From assembly GCA_029202485.1 (NCBI GenBank), contig CP119313.1:2790001-2854000 (forward strand): a stretch of DNA of 64,000 bases. Reading direction: 5' to 3'. This document shows positions 9,134-17,522 of the stretch, one piece after another. Under the pieces are notes generated by a model. That model was given only the letters and a program-made list of their open reading frames with translations. It ran no database searches and was not told where the DNA came from. Origin of the DNA: Candidatus Pedobacter colombiensis. Lineage in GTDB: Bacteria; Bacteroidota; Bacteroidia; Sphingobacteriales; Sphingobacteriaceae. The translations under genes and the position numbers were made by a program. Numbering within the stretch: position 1 is the stretch's first letter; each line of letters opens with the position of its first letter.

Positions 9134-9159
9134 AAATTTGATTATTAATAATCAAATTT
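9134..9159. promoter_or_regulatory. 26-bp perfect palindrome directly before the LDH-like/hemN start
   Basis: The left half AAATTTGATTATT and its exact reverse complement AATAATCAAATTT are adjacent, giving a 26-base perfect palindrome whose edge is 2 bases before the ATG at 9131 (minus strand). It covers the ribosome-binding region. It contains TTGAT and ATCAA half-sites separated by 8 bases rather than the 4 of a classical Fnr box. It may be a protein operator or an RNA hairpin that masks the start. Confidence 0.5.
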
Positions 9160-9214
9160 AACGCGCAATTCTCCTTCAGGGAATGATATCAGTCAGTACG
9201 AAAAATGATCTTCG

Positions 9215-10273
9215 TCAGTTTTTCATATTCTGCAACCGTGGTTCATCCAATATAACAATCTGATTTCCTTTCTTATCCACAATCCCTTCATCTCTGAAGT
9301 CACCAAGTATTCGGCTTACCGTTTCAGTGGCCATACCAGCCATAGCAGCAAGGTTATCTCTGGAAATTTTTAAGTTCATTTCCTCAGCTTGTTTTTCCTG
9401 CCTGCATAGTCTCACCAATACATCCGCCATACGTTTTCTTACCGAATGGTAAGCGAGTTGCAGCAATTGTTCTTCTTTTTCGAGTAAATTATTAGAAAGG
9501 ATATGAATAAACTGTCTGGTCACATCCGGGTACTTATTTAATAGTTCTTCAACCATCTCTTTAGGTAACAGACATACTGTCGCATCCTCCAACGCTTCCG
9601 CTGTTTCGCTATAAGGTTCCTGGCTAATCAGTGAGGGGATTCCAAAATATTCATCCATTCCATAAATACCTGTCAAAAATTCCCGGCCATCCAGGCTCAT
9701 TTTCACTGTTTTGACTTTTCCAGCCAATACCAGATAAACACCCAGAACATCATCACCCTCGTAATAAATGACCTGTCCTTTTTTTATATTCCGTACCTTC
9801 CGGTCAGCAATCATTTTTTCGAGTTCGGCAATACCTGATGTATGACTAACCAAACTAGTAAGCTTCTCCAACGATTGACTATAAAAAATCTCCTGCTTAT
9901 CTTTCTTACTTAACCGGCTTTCAATGGCATTCAATAATTCTACATCATCAAAAGGTTTGGTCAGGTAATCATCGGCCCCCATTTCCATTCCCTTCCTCAT
10001 ATCGACACGGTCTGCCTTTGCTGTAAGAAAAATAAAAGGTGTTGCTGCAGTTTTAGGATTTTTATTTAAAAGATACAAAACGCCATAACCATCCAGTTCA
10101 GGCATCATAATATCACAAAGTATCAGATCAGGAAAATTTGCAGTGGCTATTTCAACTCCTACTTTCCCATTTTGGGCTTGAAACACTTCATAGTTTGCAA
10201 GTTCTAATATTTCTGCAATACTTTCTCTGATGTCTTCGTTATCTTCTATGATCAGTATCCTCGTCTTCTTCAT
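9215..10273 (-). CDS. Hybrid response regulator: receiver, cNMP-binding domain, Crp/Fnr-type HTH
   Basis: 352 residues. A receiver domain (1-120, phospho-acceptor D54 in 'CDIMMPELDG', 'FLTAKAD') is followed by a linker, a Crp-like effector barrel (about 155-270) and a C-terminal HTH. The recognition helix 'ETVSRILGDF' has E317, S320 and R321, the E..SR pattern of Fnr/FixK proteins that read TTGAT half-sites. There are no N-terminal Fnr iron-sulfur cysteines, so the signal is expected to come through phosphorylation. One base separates it from the kinase gene, its evident partner. It is probably the activator of low-oxygen genes in this region. Confidence 0.9.
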   Translation of the reverse strand: MKKTRILIIEDNEDIRESIAEILELANYEVFQAQNGKVGVEIATANFPDLILCDIMMPELDGYGVLYLLNKNPKTAATPFIFLTAKADRVDMRKGMEMGADDYLTKPFDDVELLNAIESRLSKKDKQEIFYSQSLEKLTSLVSHTSGIAELEKMIADRKVRNIKKGQVIYYEGDDVLGVYLVLAGKVKTVKMSLDGREFLTGIYGMDEYFGIPSLISQEPYSETAEALEDATVCLLPKEMVEELLNKYPDVTRQFIHILSNNLLEKEEQLLQLAYHSVRKRMADVLVRLCRQEKQAEEMNLKISRDNLAAMAGMATETVSRILGDFRDEGIVDKKGNQIVILDEPRLQNMKN

Positions 10274-11458
10274 CTATTTATTAAAAGATAGTTTAAAAGT
10301 AGTCTCCTTGTTAATTGTACTTTCAAAATGAAGCGTTCCATTCATTAAAGTAGCATATCTGAGCACAATATTCAATCCAAGCCCTGTACCCGGTATATTG
10401 CCTGTATTATTGGCTCTGAAAAATGGCTGAAACAAATGCTTCTGATCAGCTTCAGGGATTCCGATCCCATTGTCCTTTATTGTGATGATATATTGATGAT
10501 CATTGATCTCTGTATTGAACTCAATAAATGTATGTTCACCTGAATATTTAATGGAATTAGAAATCAGGTTGATCATGCAATTCCGGATCAGATTCTGATC
10601 CAGGCTTACTATACTTTCCAAGCCTGTATGCTGATAAATAATATGTTGCTCCTGCTTCGCAATCATCTGCATTTCCTCGGTGACTTCTTCCGATAACTTT
10701 ACCAAATCAAACGGAACAAAAGTAGGTTCAACTATTCCTGCTTCCAGGCGTTCGAGCGATAAGAAATCGTTTAAAATTGTAGTTAAGTTACCTACTGCAT
10801 TTTTAATCTTACCTACGTGCTTGCTGATGTTTACATTACTGTATGGCAGAGCATATTTTTCAATCAACGATGAAGAAAGTTGAACAGAACTTAGCGGTGT
10901 CCTAAACTCATGGGAAGCCATAGATACAAACCTGCTTTTCATTTGATTCAGTTCCTTTTCCTTCTCTAAAGATAAACTTACTTCTTCTTTAGCCTCACTT
11001 AATGCCCTTACTGTTTTTCTTAAAGATTTGGTTCGTTCCTCAACCAGTTCTTCCAATTCGGCAGCATACTCTCTTAACCGCTCTTCAGCCTCTTTTTCTT
11101 TGGAAAGATCGTGTATAAACCCTGTATAAATTATACGGTCATCGTACTGAACCTCACTTACAGCAAGTCTGAAAGGAAATGTTCCACCATCTTTTCTTAA
11201 GCCACGTACCTCTCTACCTTTGCCAATAATACGTTTTTCTCCTGTGGTCTGATACCTGTTTAAATAACCATCATGTCCACTTTGGTCCGGTTCGGGCATT
11301 AACATTTTTATGTTTCGACCTTTTACTTCTTCCAGTGTATAACCAAAAAGTCTAAGCGCCGCAGGATTCAGGCTTTCAATGTTTCCACGTTTATCGATAG
11401 TAATTATACCATCAATAGCTGTTTCAATAATTGCTTCTAATAACCTGAGTTGCTCCAT
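10274..11458 (-). CDS. PAS-domain histidine kinase, FixL-like
   Basis: 394 residues with no membrane helix. The PAS domain (about 5-120) includes 'MLMPEPDQSGHDGYL' and 'RIIGKGREVRG', closely matching the haem-PAS of rhizobial FixL, including the haem-ligand histidine (H62 here) and the ligand-pocket arginine (R82). Coiled coil spans about 120-170; HisKA has H183 in 'ASHEFRTPLSS'; HATPase has 'DNGIGIPE' and 'GTGLGLNIV'. It likely phosphorylates the adjacent hybrid regulator. Haem binding is inferred from motif alignment by eye and remains untested, since many non-haem PAS domains share HDGY. Confidence 0.9.
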   Translation of the reverse strand: MEQLRLLEAIIETAIDGIITIDKRGNIESLNPAALRLFGYTLEEVKGRNIKMLMPEPDQSGHDGYLNRYQTTGEKRIIGKGREVRGLRKDGGTFPFRLAVSEVQYDDRIIYTGFIHDLSKEKEAEERLREYAAELEELVEERTKSLRKTVRALSEAKEEVSLSLEKEKELNQMKSRFVSMASHEFRTPLSSVQLSSSLIEKYALPYSNVNISKHVGKIKNAVGNLTTILNDFLSLERLEAGIVEPTFVPFDLVKLSEEVTEEMQMIAKQEQHIIYQHTGLESIVSLDQNLIRNCMINLISNSIKYSGEHTFIEFNTEINDHQYIITIKDNGIGIPEADQKHLFQPFFRANNTGNIPGTGLGLNIVLRYATLMNGTLHFESTINKETTFKLSFNK

Positions 11459-11524
11459 AACCTTATTTTCACAAATATATAAATTTTATCAATCATGAAC
11501 TTATCGCGCAAATCAGATTAAAAA

Positions 11525-11538
11525 GTGATCTAAATCAT
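11525..11538. promoter_or_regulatory. Candidate Fnr/FixK-type operator
   Basis: GTGATCTAAATCAT contains TGAT-N4-ATCA, the core of the TTGAT-N4-ATCAA site read by E..SR-type Crp/Fnr regulators. It sits between the divergent kinase and the gene at 11593. About 25 bases after its end lies TAATTTG (11562-11568), a possible -7 element; the box centre is then close to 41-44 bases before the expected transcript start, the usual activating position. Confidence 0.5.
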
Positions 11539-11592
11539 ATTTTAAGCTAAAAATAGTACGCTAATTTGTAGCCTAAATCATTCATAAATTTC

Positions 11593-13374
11593 ATGAACCA
11601 TACTTTTCATATTCCAGTACTGGGACTGGGTTATTCAATAGACACCCCTTTAAAAGTTGCTAAATATGGTATTTCCTCTGTCGTTTCTATTGTGGACGAT
11701 GAGCTTACCGAACGTATGCGAAAATTCCACTCGGAAAAGAACAATGAAAGTTACGTTATAATCGATAAAAAAGAACCAGACAGCCGGGCTTTAAGAATTA
11801 CGGCTTACTTAAATTTACTGAACAAACTGGTTAATCAGCAATTTGCAATATTAAAGCAGGGGATTTTTGAAACTGGTAGTGATTTAAACCGATATTTTGA
11901 ATTATTGCCTGATACCTCTTCCTTAAAAAGAATGTTTACTGACATGCTGAAAATAACCGATGTCACGCAGAAAAAACTGGCTGAAGATATCCTTAAATCT
12001 GCTATTAAACCCGGGAGTATTGATGTAAATATCATGTCGAAAGTAGACAAAGCCAATTACAATACGGATGATGAGTATCTTGATGATGATTATACAGACG
12101 CCCTGGCTGCCATGCGCGGCTTTGCCAACAGCAATGTAAATTCGGCCGTGATTATTTCTGCAGGATTAAACCCAAGGCTTTATACTTATATGGAAAAATG
12201 TACTGGATTTTATCCAGATAAATCCGGCAAAATCAGTAAAAGCATTATCCTTAAAGTAAGTGATTTCCGCTCGGCAACTATACAGGCAAAAATGCTGGCA
12301 AAAAAAGGCTTGTGGGTCTCCGAATTTAGAGTTGAATCTGGTTTAAACTGCGGTGGACATGCTTTTGCGACCGAAGGCTTTTTATTGGGACCTATCCTTG
12401 AAGAATTTAAAGAAAAACGCGCTGAATTATATCTTGAACTCTATTCTATTTACTGTACTGCACTTACTATAAAAGACATAATTCCGCAAATTAACCCTGC
12501 ACAAAGAATTACGGCTCAGGGTGGCATTGGTACAGCTGATGAGCATGAATTTTTGCTCAATTATTATCAGCTGGATGCTGCCGGTTGGGGAAGTCCATTT
12601 TTACTGGTTCCTGAGGCCACAAATGTTGATGATGTTACACTAAACAGCCTCGCAAATGCCCGAAAGGATGATTTCTACTTGAGTAATTCATCTCCTCTTG
12701 GCGTACTTTTTAACAATTTTAAAAATAGCAGCATTGAGCAACAGCGACTGGAACGAATAGAAAAAGGTAGACCGGGTAGTCCATGTACCAAGAAGTTTTT
12801 GTGCACCAATACTGAATTTACAACATTACCTATTTGCACGGCTTCCCGGGAATACCAACACCAAAAAATTAAGCAATTGAAACAACAGGATTTGTCTGAA
12901 ACGGCCTATCAACAACAATTTAGAGCCATTACTGAAAAAGTTTGCTTGTGTGAAGGTTTATGTGCTTCTGCTTATCTAAAAAATGATATGCTGAAGCCTA
13001 AAGAGAGCAAAGCTGTTAGTATCTGTCCAGGTCCTAACCTCGCCTATTTCTCCGGAAAATACAGTCTGAAAGAAATGGTAAGCCATATTTACGGACGAGC
13101 TGATTTACTGAGCACTGTAAACCGACCAAACCTATTCATCAATGAATTAAACCTTTATATTGATTATTTAAAGAAAGACATTTCCTCGCAATTGGATGAG
13201 CTAAGTGCTAAAAAATCTAAATACTTTGTTAAATTTAAAGAGCAGCTGCAGCATGGAATTGCCTATTATAAAGAACTGCTACCGGAATTAAAGAAACAAA
13301 GTAACATCGCCATCAGCGAAATGCAACAACAATTGAAACAGGCAGAAAATAGCCTGGCTGGTTGTAAAATATAA
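11593..13374 (+). CDS. Conserved protein, possibly FMN/TIM-barrel-like with C-terminal Cys cluster
   Basis: 593 residues, no signal peptide or membrane helix. I do not recognise a named family with certainty. Central motifs 'CGGHAFATEGFLLGP' and 'AQGGIGTADEHEFLL' recall nitronate-monooxygenase-like flavin barrels. The C-terminal third has many cysteines: 'SPCTKKFLC' (398, 404), 'PICT' (about 419), 'VCLCEGLC' (about 453-459) and 'SICPGP' (about 481), suggesting an iron-sulfur cluster. A predicted coiled C terminus follows. It is divergent from the kinase and preceded by an Fnr-type box, so low-oxygen expression is likely. Biochemical role unknown. Confidence 0.7.
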   Translation: MNHTFHIPVLGLGYSIDTPLKVAKYGISSVVSIVDDELTERMRKFHSEKNNESYVIIDKKEPDSRALRITAYLNLLNKLVNQQFAILKQGIFETGSDLNRYFELLPDTSSLKRMFTDMLKITDVTQKKLAEDILKSAIKPGSIDVNIMSKVDKANYNTDDEYLDDDYTDALAAMRGFANSNVNSAVIISAGLNPRLYTYMEKCTGFYPDKSGKISKSIILKVSDFRSATIQAKMLAKKGLWVSEFRVESGLNCGGHAFATEGFLLGPILEEFKEKRAELYLELYSIYCTALTIKDIIPQINPAQRITAQGGIGTADEHEFLLNYYQLDAAGWGSPFLLVPEATNVDDVTLNSLANARKDDFYLSNSSPLGVLFNNFKNSSIEQQRLERIEKGRPGSPCTKKFLCTNTEFTTLPICTASREYQHQKIKQLKQQDLSETAYQQQFRAITEKVCLCEGLCASAYLKNDMLKPKESKAVSICPGPNLAYFSGKYSLKEMVSHIYGRADLLSTVNRPNLFINELNLYIDYLKKDISSQLDELSAKKSKYFVKFKEQLQHGIAYYKELLPELKKQSNIAISEMQQQLKQAENSLAGCKI

Positions 13375-13420
13375 AGTAAATCCGGGTATGATCCATACCG
13401 CATTAATACCCGGATTTACT
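13375..13420. terminator. Bidirectional terminator hairpin
   Basis: AGTAAATCCGGGTAT and ATACCCGGATTTACT form a perfect 15-bp stem between the stops of two convergent genes (13374 plus, 13429 minus). No strong T run follows, but position and stem strength support a shared transcription end. Confidence 0.7.
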
Positions 13421-13428
13421 ATCACTTT

Positions 13429-15132
13429 CTAGTTTTGCAAACTTTTAAGTGCAAAATCATAGATCGTTTTAGGGGATATAACCAAACATGATGTTCTGCT
13501 AAATCTTGCGATATTTATACCATAAAACTTTCCATCTAAATCAAAAACCGGCCCACCACATTCTTCTGGTTTAAGAATTGCATCATGCGCAAAAACCTGT
13601 TCAAATCCATCTAGTCTAAAGCTTTTCCCACCGTCAAACTGATCTGCAGGATGAACTGTAAAACGCACAGGCATTTTTGTTAAAGCCACATTTAAATTAT
13701 AGCTATTACCTTCGCGTATGCCTTGAATAGTTATTGTATCACCGGGGGCATATTTCATAAGTTCAGCTCCATATTGTTCAGGCTTATTAATGGGTATTCC
13801 ATTAATGCCGGTAATCTGATCGCCCAATTGTAATTTAGCGATTTCAGCAGGACTATCAGGATTGATCCTGGTCAGAATAATTTGTTCATTTTTAAAATTC
13901 GCCGATGCACCGAAATATCCGGAACTGAATTTTATAGGTTGTTTAAAATAGCCACTTCCCAATACACTGACCCTATTATCCTGCCCATTTAAAGGAGAGA
14001 TTAAAAACCTCCCCAAATCACTGAAAGCCGATCCGGAAGTATCTGCAGATGTCAACTTAATACCATTCTTTAGTCTTTTAGCAATCCTCAGCAATACGAG
14101 ATCACTTTCCTTATCTCTTGCAATAACAGTAGCCTTAACCCATTCAGTGCCCTGTGCTACCATGATTTGCTCACCTACCATAGAACTTTTACTCAATAAG
14201 ATACTACCCTCTTTAGCTAAATCTTTAAACACCTTCCCCTCCGGCAAAATAACGGTGCTAAAAATCTGTTGTTCTTCACCTTTTAACATGCTTTTAACAC
14301 GTAAGTCTTTTCCTTCGAACTGGGCTCCTGGCCGCGAAAAAGTAGTCGTAAGATTTTCCAGTTCCTCAAAACTGATGATATTTCCCGATAAGGGATCATT
14401 CTTAATGCCATCTTCCCGACTAGGATAAGCTTCGTATGTGTCAGCAACACTTAAAGCCGTCCAATACTTCCGATAAGTATCCACCGGAATTTCAAAGTTT
14501 ATCAGTTCTGACTTATCAATTCGGCTATGTAATGCTATCACCCGCCCCATGTAGTCAAACAACGGGCCTCCTGAATCTCCAGGTTCCATCTTACAACTAG
14601 ACTCCACAAAACCCCATGGTGTGAGCGGATTTGAAATTCTGCCCACTCTGATAGTTGGTAAAGGCTGGTTTAGCGTTGTTGGATAGGCAATGCTGATACA
14701 AGGTTCATTTACCTTCAGGCTGGATGACCAACCCATTTCTGCTACGGGCCAACTTCCTTTTTCTATGATCTTTATCATAGCAGCATCTGGCCTTCCTGTC
14801 TTGGGCTCAAACCCCATCTTTCCCATCCCCTCTGCCAGGAATTCTTTTCCGCTTGGAAAAATAACTTTATATCTTTTACCGGGAACAATTGCATGTGCTG
14901 CAGTTAAAATATGTCCCATTGTATCTACAACAACACCACTAAATTGCGCACTATTTTGTCGTTTTGTTACTGTATCTATGCCCCATATTCTTACCGATGC
15001 ACCATATGCCTTTTCGATGCCCTTCCGAATAGTAGCTTCAAACTCTTTTCTGTTAAAATTTTGTCCAAAGGATGCTGTATGACAACATGTAATCAGCAAG
15101 ACAAACACAATATACAAATACTGTTTTTTCAC
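13429..15132 (-). CDS. Secreted trypsin-like serine protease with PDZ and second degenerate protease domain
   Basis: 567 residues with a signal peptide (1-23). Domain 1 is a trypsin-like (S1C/HtrA-type) protease with an intact triad: H80 in 'LTAAHA', D116 in 'RPDAAMIK', S187 in 'EPGDSGGP'. From about 265 a second protease-like fold follows: it keeps 'ESDLVLLRI' but has no matching histidine, and the serine motif has become 'EECGGP' (C525). A PDZ domain (about 415-490) is inserted before that last motif. Last gene of the minus-strand SusCD cluster, 5 bases after a TlpA gene; likely periplasmic quality control or processing. Confidence 0.8.
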   Translation of the reverse strand: MKKQYLYIVFVLLITCCHTASFGQNFNRKEFEATIRKGIEKAYGASVRIWGIDTVTKRQNSAQFSGVVVDTMGHILTAAHAIVPGKRYKVIFPSGKEFLAEGMGKMGFEPKTGRPDAAMIKIIEKGSWPVAEMGWSSSLKVNEPCISIAYPTTLNQPLPTIRVGRISNPLTPWGFVESSCKMEPGDSGGPLFDYMGRVIALHSRIDKSELINFEIPVDTYRKYWTALSVADTYEAYPSREDGIKNDPLSGNIISFEELENLTTTFSRPGAQFEGKDLRVKSMLKGEEQQIFSTVILPEGKVFKDLAKEGSILLSKSSMVGEQIMVAQGTEWVKATVIARDKESDLVLLRIAKRLKNGIKLTSADTSGSAFSDLGRFLISPLNGQDNRVSVLGSGYFKQPIKFSSGYFGASANFKNEQIILTRINPDSPAEIAKLQLGDQITGINGIPINKPEQYGAELMKYAPGDTITIQGIREGNSYNLNVALTKMPVRFTVHPADQFDGGKSFRLDGFEQVFAHDAILKPEECGGPVFDLDGKFYGINIARFSRTSCLVISPKTIYDFALKSLQN

Positions 15133-15137
15133 AAACC

Positions 15138-16331
15138 TTAAATTTTATCTTTAAAGATATCCTCGAGCTGTGTTTTTAGCTTGGCACTGAATCCGGTATA
15201 CTTTTCTACAATTTTACCTTCTTTATCTACAAGGAAAAGTGTCGGAACACCCATAATCATAAAATCTGCCAGTGTTTTATTTTTATCAGGACTCAAAACC
15301 TGCGTCCAGGGCATATCTTCTTCAGACATCGCTTTTCTCCATGCTGCGTTATCCGTGTCTATCGAAACACTTAGCACGTCAAATCCCTTTTCCTTATATT
15401 GACTATAAAGTGTTTTGATTTCTGGAATCGCTTTTCTACAAGGACCGCACCAGCTAGCCCAAAAATCTATCAGTACATACTTACCTTTAAAAGACTTAAC
15501 GTCTACAGGTTTACCATCAGGATTATTGTAAACAATTGTGGGTATTTCACTACCTGTCTTTAAAGAATTACGAATGGCTTTTTTATCCAGGTATTCCTTT
15601 TTCAATTGTTTTGCCTCTTCCATCTGTGGATAACGAACGATCAGCTTATTCAAAGTGGTTTCAAAAAAAGTATTATCTTTTTCTGTTGGCAACATCGCTA
15701 CCAAATAGACCAAAGCTGGATTGTCTTCATTTGATTTGATCATTTGCTTTAACCGAAGCGCCTCATTTTCATTCTTGCTTTTGATTAAGCCCTTTGAACG
15801 CAAATAATAAAGCCAGGTAGAATCTTTGGCTTTGTGGTTAAAAGCAGCATAACTCTCCTCCGTAAGCAGGTTCATTTCTTTTTCTGCAAGATATTGGTTA
15901 TAAACTACTGAATTGATCAGTTGTGTGGCATGTGACTTACTTTCGACGGCAATGTAACCGGAATTTTTGGTTTTCACTCTAGCTGTATCATAGCCTCTGG
16001 CACTGATATAAACATCTTCATCTGACCAAAAGGAAGCGGTTTGCCATTTTAAAATATCCAATTGATACAATGCCGGAGTTGTTGGCTTCAGTACGCGCAG
16101 GCTAAAACTACCATCTGCATTTACAGCTACGGAATCCACTATCCTTTTCCCTTTACCAATTCCTTTATACAACCAGACCATGTTGTACTTTTTGAAAACT
16201 TCCGGATTAAGTACTGCTACTTTGCCTTTAATCAATATCTCTTTTTTTACTTGTGCCTGTGCGGTAAGGATACCACAACCTAGCAAGCCGAAAAATACGG
16301 CTACTATCTTTTTTTTAACTGTTAGCTTCAT
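15138..16331 (-). CDS. TlpA-like periplasmic thioredoxin with N-terminal DUF4369-type domain
   Basis: 397 residues: signal peptide ('FFGLLGCGILTAQAQ'), an N-terminal beta-rich domain of DUF4369 type (about 30-130), a helical linker, and a C-terminal thioredoxin-like domain with redox motif 'WASWCGPCRKAIPE' (CGPC near 296). Such proteins reduce or exchange disulfides in the Bacteroidota periplasm. Two bases from the next TlpA gene, so co-transcribed. The substrate is not evident. Confidence 0.88.
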   Translation of the reverse strand: MKLTVKKKIVAVFFGLLGCGILTAQAQVKKEILIKGKVAVLNPEVFKKYNMVWLYKGIGKGKRIVDSVAVNADGSFSLRVLKPTTPALYQLDILKWQTASFWSDEDVYISARGYDTARVKTKNSGYIAVESKSHATQLINSVVYNQYLAEKEMNLLTEESYAAFNHKAKDSTWLYYLRSKGLIKSKNENEALRLKQMIKSNEDNPALVYLVAMLPTEKDNTFFETTLNKLIVRYPQMEEAKQLKKEYLDKKAIRNSLKTGSEIPTIVYNNPDGKPVDVKSFKGKYVLIDFWASWCGPCRKAIPEIKTLYSQYKEKGFDVLSVSIDTDNAAWRKAMSEEDMPWTQVLSPDKNKTLADFMIMGVPTLFLVDKEGKIVEKYTGFSAKLKTQLEDIFKDKI

Positions 16332-16333
16332 CG

Positions 16334-17491
16334 TTAGTTGAAAATTTCTTTTAACTTATCATCCAAGGCTTTACCTGCTGCCCCAAGCCATCTTGCTACA
16401 ATCTTTCCATCCTTATCCAATAAAATTTGAGTTGGATACCCCTCAATAGCATACATCTGTACTACATCCTGTTTCATAGACGTTTCATTATTCAATACGT
16501 TTGTCCAGGTAAGGCCATCTTTCTCAATCGCCTTTTTCCACATATCTTCCGCCTGTGCCTGAACACTTACTTTTTCACTCGCTACACCCAAAATTTCGAA
16601 GCCTTTACTTGCATACATTTTGTATAGTTCTTTAAGATGAGGGTTTGCAGCACGACAAGGTCCGCACCAGCTACCCCAAAAATCCAGCAATACATATTTC
16701 CCCCTAAATTGTGAGAGGCTAACCACTTTGCCATTTGCGTCAGGTTTACTAAAATCAGGTGCTGGTCCACCTGATGATATAACTTTTCCGGCTTCAATTC
16801 TGTCTTTAATTGATTTGGCATATCGTGTTCCTTTGTAGGTAGCAGACAATCCGTTATAAGCTTCTTCCAACTCTGTTATAGAATACTCTTTACCCCCGAT
16901 AGATAAATAATACAGGCTCGAAAATGCATCGGGATGCTCTTTAATAAACTTCTTGCGATTCGCGGTAATGGCCTTTCTATTTTCTACCATCTTCTGCATG
17001 ATTTCTTGCTGACCATCTTTTAAACCCATAATACGGATCTCTATCATTTGTTTTTGCAGCGACTGCATCTCTCTTAAATCCTTTTCCAATATTTTACGGT
17101 ATAGCGTGAAACTATCATTTAGTGGATCGCCTGTTACACTGGCCAGGTTCAGATCTTCCGCTGTTCCTGTAATCGTCAATTTGGTCCCTGCAGTTAATAC
17201 AACATCCAGAGGCTGGGCCGGCATATACATTCCTGTTTTACCAGCACCCAGATAAAGCTTTCGGTCAACACCGGTATCCATAAACCCTACAAATGGTTCT
17301 TTCCCCGCAGGCCCTGATAATTCGAAAACATTGTTCTTTGCTTCGATTTCTATATTTCCCTGAGGACCTCTTAAAGTGATTTTCTCGCTACCTTGTCCTT
17401 GTAAATTACCTTTAATGGTAAAGTTTTCCTGCGCTGTGCTCATTAAAGATGAACAGGCCAGTGCCAATGTTAATGTTATTCTGTGTTTCAT
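16334..17491 (-). CDS. TlpA-like periplasmic thioredoxin (second copy)
   Basis: 385 residues from ATG 17491; the open frame extends further upstream, but the start 'MKHRITLTLALACSSLMSTAQ' is chosen because it gives a clean signal peptide and falls after the preceding gene's stop. An N-terminal DUF4369-type domain is followed by a helical segment and a thioredoxin domain with 'WGSWCGPCRAANPH' (about 275). It is a diverged paralogue of the neighbouring TlpA-like protein. Position after SusCD and lipoprotein genes is a common Bacteroidota arrangement. Confidence 0.88.
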   Translation of the reverse strand: MKHRITLTLALACSSLMSTAQENFTIKGNLQGQGSEKITLRGPQGNIEIEAKNNVFELSGPAGKEPFVGFMDTGVDRKLYLGAGKTGMYMPAQPLDVVLTAGTKLTITGTAEDLNLASVTGDPLNDSFTLYRKILEKDLREMQSLQKQMIEIRIMGLKDGQQEIMQKMVENRKAITANRKKFIKEHPDAFSSLYYLSIGGKEYSITELEEAYNGLSATYKGTRYAKSIKDRIEAGKVISSGGPAPDFSKPDANGKVVSLSQFRGKYVLLDFWGSWCGPCRAANPHLKELYKMYASKGFEILGVASEKVSVQAQAEDMWKKAIEKDGLTWTNVLNNETSMKQDVVQMYAIEGYPTQILLDKDGKIVARWLGAAGKALDDKLKEIFN

Positions 17492-17522
17492 GTATTTATT
17501 ATATGATGTATGATTTATCGCA

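Noticed and set aside
9206..9217. TGATCTTCGTCA as another Fnr-type site
   Set aside because: One half-site is degenerate and it overlaps the stop of the regulator gene, with the next start over 70 bases away.
13429..15132. Calling this gene DegP/HtrA
   Set aside because: It has one PDZ inside a second degenerate protease domain, not the protease-PDZ-PDZ order of DegP.
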